Source of the DNA: Acidimicrobiales bacterium
GTDB taxonomy: Bacteria > Actinomycetota > Acidimicrobiia > Acidimicrobiales > Acidimicrobilacustridaceae
NCBI GenBank assembly: GCA_025455885.1
Contig: JALOLR010000010.1
Coordinates: 62,001 to 126,000, forward strand
Direction: 5' to 3'
DNA length: 64,000 bases
Shown: positions 52,663-59,040 of the stretch, piece after piece
How positions within the stretch are numbered: position 1 is the stretch's first letter
How the letters are laid out: each line of letters starts with the position of its first letter
Notes under the pieces: model-generated
Databases searched by the model: none
Seen by the model: only the letters and a program-made list of their open reading frames with translations
What the model was told of the DNA's origin: nothing
Program-made: the position numbers and the translations under genes

Positions 52663-52686
52663 AGAGTGCCGACGGTAGGGGATACC
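52663..52686 (+). repeat. Cassette repeat 11 (first of the right-facing set)
   Basis: Plus orientation; GTGCC-GACGGTAG-GGGATAC. Loop begins GACG, not GGCG. The 190 bases to the next gene hold nothing I recognise. Confidence 0.6.
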
Positions 52687-52875
52687 ACTATGACGATGAT
52701 CGCGACGCAGCATCGAGATTGGGCCTACGGGGCACCCATCCGGTCCGGGCTGGTTCTCGACCGATTCGGTCGTTGACCAGCCCGCACGTCGGCGAACGGC
52801 CCCTCTCAACGCTTTCGACCGTCTGCCCTCGGGGAGGGAGACGGCGGGACAGCCTTCCCAGCAGGAGGCCGAGGT

Positions 52876-53598
52876 TCAGGAACGGCCGACGAGGACTTCG
52901 GCGATCCTCGCGTCGAGGTCGATGATCACAACGCTGCCGTCCTCGGTATGCACGCGGTTGAACTGTGCGAGCCGCTCGGCGGGGATCTTGGAGAGGAAGT
53001 CCCGGAACCCTTCGAGCAGGACCGGCACCGCCGAATCGTCGAGGAACATCTTCCAGGTGAAGTCCTCGCCGTCATGCTGGACCGAGCGACGGATCAGGCC
53101 GAGATGAGCGACTCGGCCGTGGATCTGCGCGATGTCGTCGCTGAGCGGTTCTCCCTCGATCCAGTGCCACTTCGGCACGTAGTCCTTGGCGGTGACCGTC
53201 TCGGCCGGCCGGCCGGTCTCTCGCAGGAACTCGGCGATGCAGCGGGCATGGATCAGCGCTGCCTCCAGCAGGCTTTCGTCCACGAACACGTCGGCGCCGG
53301 GCATGCCGTCGATCGGCGGGACCCAGCCGTTGCCGATGCGAAGGAACCACGTGAGCTTCATGACCTCGTAGCGGATGTGGCTCACCATGTCGTCGAGCTG
53401 CTCGGGGGTCTTCGGGATAGGCGGGGAAGGCTTGATGACCTGAGCGGCGTCCGCAGGGTGAGCGATTGCCCAGGCTTGGAGGGCCCGGACTAGCGGGACC
53501 GGTATGGGGAAGGCGCCGCCTGGGTCAGCCCCGTCCAGAGCACGGAGCTGCTTCTTGATGACCGTCTGCACTGCACGTCCGATCTGCTCGGTGTCCAC
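52876..53598 (-). CDS. Hypothetical cassette protein (240 aa)
   Basis: A 240-residue soluble, mixed alpha/beta protein without a recognisable family. Segments such as EQLDDMVSHIRYEVMKLTWF and ALIHARCIAEFLRETGRPAE look helical; RVHTEDGSVVIIDLDARIAE is strand-like. No signal or membrane helix. The GTG at 53598 has a GGAGGAG about 15 bases upstream, rather far. Single gene between repeats 11 and 12, against repeat direction. Confidence 0.65.
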   Translation of the reverse strand: MDTEQIGRAVQTVIKKQLRALDGADPGGAFPIPVPLVRALQAWAIAHPADAAQVIKPSPPIPKTPEQLDDMVSHIRYEVMKLTWFLRIGNGWVPPIDGMPGADVFVDESLLEAALIHARCIAEFLRETGRPAETVTAKDYVPKWHWIEGEPLSDDIAQIHGRVAHLGLIRRSVQHDGEDFTWKMFLDDSAVPVLLEGFRDFLSKIPAERLAQFNRVHTEDGSVVIIDLDARIAEVLVGRS

Positions 53599-53669
53599 CT
53601 GGCCGCCGCCTCTCCTCCGCTTGGAAGGGAGTCTGGTCGCTATCTCGGATCAGCGCGGGCACTTGGAGC

Positions 53670-53700
53670 ACCTCCAAGCCGGCGTTCTGGGATTGAGGGA
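53670..53700 (+). repeat. Cassette repeat 12
   Basis: Plus orientation; core AAGCC-GGCGTTCT-GGGATT. Confidence 0.65.
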
Positions 53701-53772
53701 CGCTGCTGTCCGGCAGGGCCCGTTCAGCTCAAAGTCACCCGAGATCAACCTGTCCGCGAGAAGCTGCAGCAC

Positions 53773-54036
53773 ATGCTCGCGATAGGCGTTGCGCTGATCG
53801 TGGGGGGCGCCTACTGGCTGCTCACGACGCTGATCCACGCCCGATCGGAAGCGGACGTGGCGAGATCCGACGAGCGAGATCAGACGCTTCGTCGCGAGTT
53901 CGGCATCTTCTCCAGCAAAGCCCGGCAGGTGGAGTGGGTCTACCGGCGGACGTACGAGCATCCGGTTCTGATGCGCGTTCCGGGCTGCGCTTGCATCGCT
54001 ACAGGGATCTTCCTGATCGTTCTTGCCGTCCGGTGA
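53773..54036 (+). CDS. Small membrane protein (87 aa)
   Basis: An 87-residue protein with two transmembrane helices (about 2-22 and 70-86) and a charged central loop (RSDERDQTLRREFGIFSSKA). No family recognised. It ends 13 bases before repeat 13 and reads in repeat direction, the classic gene-then-repeat order. Confidence 0.65.
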   Translation: MLAIGVALIVGGAYWLLTTLIHARSEADVARSDERDQTLRREFGIFSSKARQVEWVYRRTYEHPVLMRVPGCACIATGIFLIVLAVR

Positions 54037-54048
54037 ACCTCTGCCATC

Positions 54049-54080
54049 GTCACCCCGTCCCGGCGCTATGGGATGGTCGA
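54049..54080 (+). repeat. Cassette repeat 13
   Basis: Plus orientation; GTCACC lead, then CCGTCCC-GGCGCTAT-GGGATGG, a 7-bp stem with one G-U pair. Confidence 0.8.
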
Positions 54081-54284
54081 CTCGGTTCGGTCGGATTTCA
54101 TCCGGTGAGCGGACGGGCGCGACGGCAGGGAGGCCGCGTACGAGCCGACTGCGACAGCAATGAACACTGCGCCCAGGTAGCCGAGGAGCTTCCATGGCGT
54201 TGGTGCGTCCGCCGAACCGACTCCGAGCGACACCGCCACGAACGAGCACACGCCGACCAGTCCACTGAAGATCCGCCAGATCAT
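54066..54284 (-). CDS. Small membrane protein (72 aa)
   Basis: A 72-residue protein with two transmembrane helices (about 2-22 and 33-52) and a basic tail. Its stop codon lies within repeat 13. No family recognised. The ATG at 54284 has GGAGG upstream. Single gene between repeats 13 and 14, against repeat direction. Confidence 0.6.
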   Translation of the reverse strand: MIWRIFSGLVGVCSFVAVSLGVGSADAPTPWKLLGYLGAVFIAVAVGSYAASLPSRPSAHRMKSDRTESTIP

Positions 54285-54321
54285 CTCCAGAGCCTCCCAC
54301 AGGAGATCATCCAGTGCGCCC

Positions 54322-54343
54322 CTCACCCGGCGGTAGGTGACAC
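54322..54343 (+). repeat. Cassette repeat 14
   Basis: Plus orientation; TCACC-CGGCGGTA-GGTGA, a perfect 5-bp stem. Confidence 0.65.
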
Positions 54344-54380
54344 TGCCGATGCTGCCTGGGCCGCCCCCGCTACGTTCGTC

Positions 54381-54737
54381 ATGGTGACCCAGGCGGCGGC
54401 CTTCTCCCCAGTACGGCACAGAGCACCGATAGCGGTTCGCTTGATAGGCGTCGCGGGTGTGGTTGCTTTGGCCCTGGCGGCGATCAGCATCGCAACCGGA
54501 GTCCACCTCTGGATGCGTGCGACCGAAGGGCTTGTCTGCCCGAGCGGCACCGAGCTCGATGCAGGCGCTTGGGCGGACGCGTCGTGGTGCGTGTCCACCA
54601 CAGGTGCCCTGAGCAACCCGTCGACGCGCACGGTCGGTTGGTTTGAGCCGGGGTGGTCTGCGCTACTGCTCGCTGCGGTTGTCGTCATGGCCGGTGCCGG
54701 TGGGTTCTGGGCCGCGCGAGCGATCTGGCGTCGATAG
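54381..54737 (+). CDS. Membrane protein with an extracytoplasmic loop (118 aa)
   Basis: A 118-residue protein with helices at about 21-43 and 90-112. The loop between them holds two cysteines (LVCPSGTELDAGAWADASWC) that could pair outside the cell. No family recognised. TACGTT lies 7 bases before the GTG at 54384, so translation may start there instead of at the ATG at 54381. Single gene between repeats 14 and 15. Confidence 0.65.
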   Translation: MVTQAAAFSPVRHRAPIAVRLIGVAGVVALALAAISIATGVHLWMRATEGLVCPSGTELDAGAWADASWCVSTTGALSNPSTRTVGWFEPGWSALLLAAVVVMAGAGGFWAARAIWRR

Positions 54738-54750
54738 GTCTGCTGGACGT

Positions 54751-54780
54751 GTCACACCGCCCCGGCGTTTCGGGACGGTC
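54751..54780 (+). repeat. Cassette repeat 15
   Basis: Plus orientation; GTCACACCG lead and CCCC-GGCGTTTC-GGGACGGT; 8-bp stem with one mismatch. Confidence 0.8.
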
Positions 54781-54871
54781 GCTTCGCCGCTCCGGTGGCG
54801 GCACGACGGGTCGTGGCGCGAGTACCTCGGGCTCGTGTCACCCGCGAACGACGGCTGCGACTACATAGGGG

Positions 54872-55354
54872 GTGGTGACGGGCGATCGGTCGGACGAACA
54901 GGTCTACGCGGCGTGCGCAGCCGAACTGACGCGCTTCGCTGCGACCCTTGTCGGACCAGGTGACGCCCCTGATGTCGTGAGCGATGCGGTGATCTCAGCG
55001 CTGCGTTCGAGCCATTGGGGCGAGGCCCGCAACAAGAGAGCCTTGCTCTTCAGGGCAGTACTGCTCACTTCGAAGTCCTGGCACCGATCCGAACACCGCA
55101 GGCGCAGCCGAGACACGCGGTTCACTGCTTCGGCGCACCTTCCGACGGTGGTCGAGGAACCAGAGGACGTCCACTGGGCGTTGAGGGGCCTCAGTTCCCA
55201 ACAGCGGGCCGTGGTGTTCCTGACCTACTGGGGTGACATGACTCCGGCGAGTTCCGCCGAGTTGCTCGGGATCTCGGAAGGCTCGGTCCGCAGGCAGCTC
55301 GCTCGTGCGCGACGACAACTTCGGGAGGTGCTCGATGCCAGATCGCAGCCTTGA
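54872..55354 (+). CDS. ECF-type RNA polymerase sigma factor
   Basis: A 160-residue sigma-70 family protein with region 2 (about 10-80; YAACAAELTRFAATLVGPGD, RNKRALLFRAVLLTSKSWHR) and region 4 (about 100-155; LSSQQRAVVFLTYWGDMTPA, AELLGISEGSVRRQLARARR). There is no clear extension. TACATA lies 7 bases before the in-frame GTG at 54875, so translation may begin there. It overlaps the next gene by 20 bases; that product is probably its membrane regulator. Confidence 0.88.
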   Translation: MVTGDRSDEQVYAACAAELTRFAATLVGPGDAPDVVSDAVISALRSSHWGEARNKRALLFRAVLLTSKSWHRSEHRRRSRDTRFTASAHLPTVVEEPEDVHWALRGLSSQQRAVVFLTYWGDMTPASSAELLGISEGSVRRQLARARRQLREVLDARSQP

Positions 55355-56300
55355 CGATCAGATCTCGGCCGTCGTTCGCGAGGTCGTCGACGCCACGCCG
55401 CCGCCGCCACCCTTCCCTGCCGAGGCGGTCTCAGCGTCCGGTACTCGAGGCGACTTCGAGCCGTACCCGGTCGTGGAGCGCGGGCCAGCAGCGAGGGGCC
55501 GCCGTCGACCTGCACTGGTGGCAGCGGCGACCCTGTTCGTCGTGGCAGTGATCGTGGTCGGTCTTGTCCTGCGCGGCGAAGACCGTTCGAGTGTCACAGC
55601 GGGCACGATCACCGTGGCCCACGAGGTCGTCGAGTACCGACAGCAGGCAGACCCGGCGTGCCCAGGCGCGGCGGTGACCGGCCAGTTCGAGTCGATGACG
55701 ATCGAGACTTGGTGGGACCTCGAGCGCAGCCAGTGGCGCCAGAAGGTGCGCTATCCGGATGGGTCGAGCCGAACGACCATCGCGTTCGGCAACCCGTCGA
55801 TCCCGACCCAGGTGTTCCTCCAAGGCGAGTGGCAGGGCCAGACGGTCCGCTGCGGGGCGAGCGGCATCGTCGTGACCGAACCGGGCCAGAGCTACGTCTA
55901 CCTGATCGACCCACCCGAAGGCCTACCTGCCCCGCCAGGTCTCCCTGCTGGGCAGGACTACCGCGACATCAACCGGGGCACCCAGGTCCCAGGGCAGTTC
56001 ACGGACTCGCTCGGCCGTACCACTGAGAAGTGGGAGAAGGTCATCACAGGATTCGACGACGCCGGCCCGATCACGCAGATCTCGACATGGTGGGTCGACC
56101 CCTCAACCGGACGCGTCCTCGAGTTCCGCTTCGTCAACTACGTCGACGGGCCCGGCAAGTACAGCTGGACGGCGACGCTCGTCGAACACGACCAGCAGGA
56201 CGTGCCCTCAACCAGCTTCGACCCGACGGGTTTCACCGAGCTCGACACCGGCGCGGCCCCGTCGCCCGAGACCACTGCCCCCTGGCCACCGCAGTCTTGA
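55335..56300 (+). CDS. Membrane protein paired with the ECF sigma factor
   Basis: A 321-residue bitopic protein: a cytosolic N-terminal 58 residues, one transmembrane helix (about 60-79), then a 240-residue extracytoplasmic domain rich in Trp and Thr (ESMTIETWWDLERSQWRQKV, ISTWWVDPSTGRVLEFRFVN). The arrangement fits an anti-sigma factor, but the zinc HxxxCxxC motif of ZAS proteins is absent. GGGAGG precedes the ATG at 55335 inside the sigma gene. Both genes share one cassette unit (repeats 15-16). Confidence 0.75.
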   Translation: MPDRSLDDQISAVVREVVDATPPPPPFPAEAVSASGTRGDFEPYPVVERGPAARGRRRPALVAAATLFVVAVIVVGLVLRGEDRSSVTAGTITVAHEVVEYRQQADPACPGAAVTGQFESMTIETWWDLERSQWRQKVRYPDGSSRTTIAFGNPSIPTQVFLQGEWQGQTVRCGASGIVVTEPGQSYVYLIDPPEGLPAPPGLPAGQDYRDINRGTQVPGQFTDSLGRTTEKWEKVITGFDDAGPITQISTWWVDPSTGRVLEFRFVNYVDGPGKYSWTATLVEHDQQDVPSTSFDPTGFTELDTGAAPSPETTAPWPPQS

Positions 56301-56334
56301 TCGGTTCGAGATCGAGCGCCGATGAAGGCATCCC

Positions 56335-56354
56335 AGCTACCCGGCGCTATGCAG
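56335..56354 (+). repeat. Cassette repeat 16
   Basis: Plus orientation; TACCC-GGCGCTAT-GCAGC; right arm diverged. Confidence 0.6.
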
Positions 56355-56511
56355 CACCCAGCTGGGCACCCGCGACCAATGCGCGAGATGGCTGTACCGG
56401 TCCTGCGTCCCCGTCCTGGCGAGTGCAGCGGCTGCCAATGACCACTGCGAAGACCAGGAGGGCCGCGAAGAATGCGGCGATGATCCACTGCGTTCTCGCC
56501 TCAGGTGTCAC
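56347..56511 (-). CDS. Small membrane protein (54 aa)
   Basis: A 54-residue protein with one transmembrane helix (WIIAAFFAALLVFAVVIGSR, about 9-28) and a short polar tail. Codon use and the GGGGAGACCCC sequence before the GTG at 56511 support it. Its TAG stop lies inside the loop of repeat 16. No family recognised. Single gene between repeats 16 and 17. Confidence 0.6.
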   Translation of the reverse strand: MTPEARTQWIIAAFFAALLVFAVVIGSRCTRQDGDAGPVQPSRALVAGAQLGAA

Positions 56512-56606
56512 GGGGTCTCCCCAGCGGCCCAGCTGCGGCCGATGCAGCCGGGCAAGCGTCGATCGTCCGAGCGTAAGACGACGTGAGCCGATCCCCGGTT
56601 CCCGTG

Positions 56607-56637
56607 TCCCCCGCTCCCGGCGTTATGGGGCGGTGAC
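56607..56637 (+). repeat. Cassette repeat 17
   Basis: Plus orientation; CGCTCCC-GGCGTTAT-GGGGCGGTGA. Confidence 0.75.
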
Positions 56638-56646
56638 GCATCCGGG

Positions 56647-57018
56647 CTACTTGACGAACCACCGCCGGAGGACAAGTCCAGTGGCGGGGTCAACCTCGCA
56701 CCGGTCAGACCAAGCACTGGCGATCAGTCTTCCGTCGCTCATCTGGAGACCTGTGGTCCAGCTCTTCATGTCACTCGGTGAGTGCGCTACCCACACCACT
56801 TCGCCCGTCGGCCGAAGCCGAACCAGATTGTCGAATGGGTGCCACGACTCGATGCCCGGCGGTCGGTCCATCGGGTCAAGGACTGCGACGCAGTCGTCGC
56901 TGTCGGGAAGTTCGACGACCTCGAGGACCTGAGATCCCATCGGCTTCCCGCGCCAGTGGTCGTCCTGCATGCCGACGAACCATGCCTCGCCGTTCTCGAC
57001 CTGCCACCGCGGTGCCAT
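56647..57018 (-). CDS. Hypothetical cassette protein (123 aa)
   Basis: A 123-residue soluble protein of repeated beta-strand character (NGEAWFVGMQDDHWRGKPMG, DNLVRLRPTGEVVWVAHSPS, GRLIASAWSDRCEVDPATGL). This looks like two blades of a beta-propeller-like fold, which is inference. No known family. It ends 10 bases from repeat 17; single gene between repeats 17 and 18, against repeat direction. Confidence 0.65.
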   Translation of the reverse strand: MAPRWQVENGEAWFVGMQDDHWRGKPMGSQVLEVVELPDSDDCVAVLDPMDRPPGIESWHPFDNLVRLRPTGEVVWVAHSPSDMKSWTTGLQMSDGRLIASAWSDRCEVDPATGLVLRRWFVK

Positions 57019-57065
57019 CGACCGATCCTGTCATCCGGGCAGCGTCCGGACCTGCGTCCATGAGC

Positions 57066-57096
57066 GTCACCCAGTCCCGGCGATAGGGGACACGTC
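57066..57096 (+). repeat. Cassette repeat 18
   Basis: Plus orientation; GTCACCCA lead and GTCCC-GGCGATAG-GGGAC, perfect 5-bp stem. The central 19 bases match repeat 19 exactly. Confidence 0.85.
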
Positions 57097-57123
57097 AGGT
57101 TCCTTGATCGATGCTGCCTGCCA

Positions 57124-57597
57124 TCAAGGCCCGACTACGACACCGTGGGCTTCCAGCTCCGCCTGAACCTGCGCCGGTGAGAGTGCACCTCCGACGATCC
57201 GTATCCGCTTCGATGGACCACTACCTGGCATCGGAGTGATGACCAGCGTCCAACCTGGCCGCAACAGCCCACCGCCGATGTGGCCCACGTTCACGCTGGA
57301 GATCTCCCTCAATGCGATCGAGTAGGCGCGGTCCGGGATGAACCATCCGAATCGACCATCTCGGTGAAACGTGAAGGTCCCGGCGGAAGCGTCAACCGTG
57401 GGGCTCGGGATCGCTGCCATACGCATGTAGATGAGCCCGAGGGGAAGGCACGGCACAGCGATGAGCAGCCCGAGAGGGACCGACGAAACGGACATCCCCC
57501 CAAACAGCGGAAGCGTCACAAACATGAACCCAAGGGTGAACACCTGTCGCCGTTCACTCGTGTTGTCATCGCCGAGCCAACTGTGCACGCCACCCAC
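57124..57597 (-). CDS. Membrane protein with PH-like domain (157 aa)
   Basis: A 157-residue protein: two adjacent transmembrane helices (about 20-36 and 40-58), then a beta-rich C-terminal domain (GTFTFHRDGRFGWFIPDRAY, SIALREISSVNVGHIGGGLL, IRIVGGALSPAQVQAELEAH). It resembles bacterial PH-like membrane proteins; the function is unknown. It starts 5 bases after the stop of the upstream gene (57603-57905), so the two are co-transcribed. Confidence 0.65.
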   Translation of the reverse strand: MGGVHSWLGDDNTSERRQVFTLGFMFVTLPLFGGMSVSSVPLGLLIAVPCLPLGLIYMRMAAIPSPTVDASAGTFTFHRDGRFGWFIPDRAYSIALREISSVNVGHIGGGLLRPGWTLVITPMPGSGPSKRIRIVGGALSPAQVQAELEAHGVVVGP

Positions 57598-57602
57598 TCG
57601 TT

Positions 57603-57905
57603 TCAGCCGCCAGAACCCTCATCCGCGGACGTAGCGCCCCGACCTTGCTCAACGTCCTTGATTCCGCGGCGCATCTTCTCGGAAGCGAGCCTCGCACACT
57701 CCCAGATGTAGTTGACGGCCCTGAGAACCGACTGAGCTCGGGCAGCCGTCCCGGGCATCCTTGATGTGCCGGGAGGTGTCACACAGTCCCGGCGATAGGG
57801 GACCGATCGGAGTCCGTCGACGATCGTGGCGAGGGTTCGAAGGATGAACACGAGCGCGATCACCGGGATGATCATCGCGATGGCGAGGAGAATGAAGCCC
57901 ATCAC
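57603..57905 (-). CDS. Small membrane protein reading through a cassette repeat
   Basis: A 100-residue frame. Residues 2-23 form a transmembrane helix (MGFILLAIAMIIPVIALVFI); residues 33-43 are encoded by repeat 19; the rest (AVNYIWECARLASEKMRRGI) is a charged helix. It may be a fusion of genes from two neighbouring units after loss of a stop codon. Alternatively translation of the second part starts at the ATG at 57758, giving a separate 51-residue protein. Both readings keep the same stop. Confidence 0.45.
   Translation of the reverse strand: MMGFILLAIAMIIPVIALVFILRTLATIVDGLRSVPYRRDCVTPPGTSRMPGTAARAQSVLRAVNYIWECARLASEKMRRGIKDVEQGRGATSADEGSGG
57778..57806 (+). repeat. Cassette repeat 19
   Basis: Plus orientation; GTCACACA lead and GTCCC-GGCGATAG-GGGAC. 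It lies inside an open reading frame on the other strand. Confidence 0.85.
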
Positions 57906-57965
57906 GCAAGCCTTCCACGAGACTCGGGCGGATCGCCTCGAAAAGTAGGGGGAGCCAGGCGTGAT

Positions 57966-57998
57966 GTCTCACCGACCCGGCGTTCAGGGACGGTTCGA
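57966..57998 (+). repeat. Cassette repeat 20
   Basis: Plus orientation; GTCTCACCG lead and ACCC-GGCGTTCA-GGGACGGT. Confidence 0.8.
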
Positions 57999-58022
57999 TG
58001 CCAGGCGTGGGAGGCTTCACCG

Positions 58023-58598
58023 GTGCGGACGAAATCAGAGACCGTTTACGGGGATCCACCGCTGTCCTCGGGCTCCAGAGGTAGGGCAGCCATAGCGCTC
58101 GTCCTCTGGGTCATGTGTGTCATTGGCGTGTTGGCGGCGGCTGGAGCGGCCATTCTCTGGCTCGTCAGGCCCGAGTCCGATCAGCCTCATGTCCCTGGGT
58201 CGGAAGCTGCGCCGGTGGGTAGTGCCGCCGAGCTCCAGTCGAGACTGCAGGATGCGGGTTTGCCTTGCACCGAGTCGAAACCCTTCGATCCCTCGGCCGA
58301 CATGCCACCCGACGCCATCGACTATCCATTGCCGGACTCTCGGCAATGCATCGCCAACCGCGAGCGCGTCGTCATCCTCGTCTACCGGAACCAGGAAGAT
58401 CGCGCGCGGGCGATGAGCATGGGGCACATCAACTTCGACCTCTGCCGTGCGGGCGACGGCGTGGATCACTGGGACAGCATCGCTGGGAGCAACTGGCGTA
58501 TCGCGACGACCGCCGGGCCGGACCTACTCGACGCCGTGCAGCCAGTTCTGGATCCGCAAGCTGCGTTGGAGCCGATCAGCTGTCAGTTCGTCGACTGA
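58023..58598 (+). CDS. Membrane-anchored extracytoplasmic protein (191 aa)
   Basis: A 191-residue protein with one N-terminal membrane helix (about 23-47) and an extracytoplasmic domain holding four cysteines (DAGLPCTESKPFDPSADMPP, DSRQCIANRERVVILVYRNQ, NFDLCRAGDGVDHW and a C-terminal ISCQFVD), probably two disulfides. No family recognised. The GTG at 58023 follows repeat 20 by 24 bases. Last gene of the array, in repeat direction. Confidence 0.7.
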   Translation: MRTKSETVYGDPPLSSGSRGRAAIALVLWVMCVIGVLAAAGAAILWLVRPESDQPHVPGSEAAPVGSAAELQSRLQDAGLPCTESKPFDPSADMPPDAIDYPLPDSRQCIANRERVVILVYRNQEDRARAMSMGHINFDLCRAGDGVDHWDSIAGSNWRIATTAGPDLLDAVQPVLDPQAALEPISCQFVD

Positions 58599-58627
58599 CG
58601 AGCGACCCGGCTCGAAAGGGCATCTCA

Positions 58628-58649
58628 GAAGTGCCGGTAGGGGACGCCC
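58628..58649 (+). repeat. Cassette repeat 21 (right outer end)
   Basis: Plus orientation; 22 bases exactly inverse to repeat 1 at 46754-46775; core TGCC-GGTAGGGGAC. Marks the right edge of the cassette region. Confidence 0.75.
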
Positions 58650-58807
58650 GGGGACGACGAGTGAGAGCCCGGTGGGTCGACCCACTGAGCTATTAGGTCG
58701 CTGCGTCGCAGCGGGCCTTCGCGCCGACTGGACCGCATATCCGCATTTGCCCAGCTCAGCTGGACGGGGCGGCACTGAACAGCACCACTTGCACTGTGCA
58801 GGCGACA

Positions 58808-58862
58808 CTTAAACCCCCCAGCCCCTCCGGGGGCGTGTGGGTTCGAACCCCACCCCGGGCAC
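58808..58862 (+). repeat. Right attachment site (attR), 55-bp direct repeat
   Basis: Identical to 41803-41857, the 3' part of tRNA-Leu(TAA). There is no 5' half, so it does not make a tRNA. Confidence 0.92.
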
Positions 58863-59040
58863 CGCGACCACACGGTCCACTCGCCACTCGTCACTCGTCA
58901 CTCGCCGGGGCCGTCGCCGTGCACCCGCCAGCGGGAAGGGTCGCAGGCCGCGAGCTCGAACGCCGTGGTCACTGTGGTCTCGTCGGACCGTGCAGCGGTT
59001 GTCCCGCCCGGACCGCTCGCCACCCGACAGACTCGAACCG

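Larger units (their letters stand above)
41803..58862. mobile_element. 17.0-kb integrative mobilizable element in tRNA-Leu
   Basis: Bounded by a perfect 55-bp direct repeat of the tRNA-Leu(TAA) 3' end. The left end carries a tyrosine integrase next to the intact tRNA, an excisionase-like HTH gene and a MobF relaxase-helicase. No coupling protein or type IV secretion genes are present, so transfer would need a helper. The remaining 12 kb is a cassette-like array of small genes between hairpin repeats. Base composition is visibly less GC-rich than the flanks, with different codon use. Confidence 0.9.
58599..59040. other. Geneless end of the element and right flank
   Basis: About 440 bases with no supported gene. 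It holds the outer repeat 21, a perfect palindrome CGCTGCG-T-CGCAGCG at 58699-58713, the right attachment site, and beyond it short CACTCGTC-type direct repeats (58877-58904). Confidence 0.6.

Noticed and set aside
52780-52812. A further cassette repeat near GTCGGCGAACGGCCCC
   Set aside because: Only partial loop similarity and no stem pairing.
46754-58649. CRISPR array
   Set aside because: Repeat spacing ranges from about 100 to 1600 bases with genes between, repeats are inverted in two halves, and no cas genes are present.
46754-58649. Canonical integron with attC sites
   Set aside because: No paired RYYYAAC/GTTRRRY boxes around the repeats and the recombinase lacks a visible IntI-type insertion; described as integron-like only.
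46754-58649. The repeats as simple transcription terminators
   Set aside because: They occur on either side of genes regardless of gene direction, keep a conserved loop sequence, lack U tracts, and one lies inside a reading frame.
58808-58862. Second tRNA-Leu
   Set aside because: Only the 3' part from the anticodon loop onward is present; no acceptor or D arm upstream.
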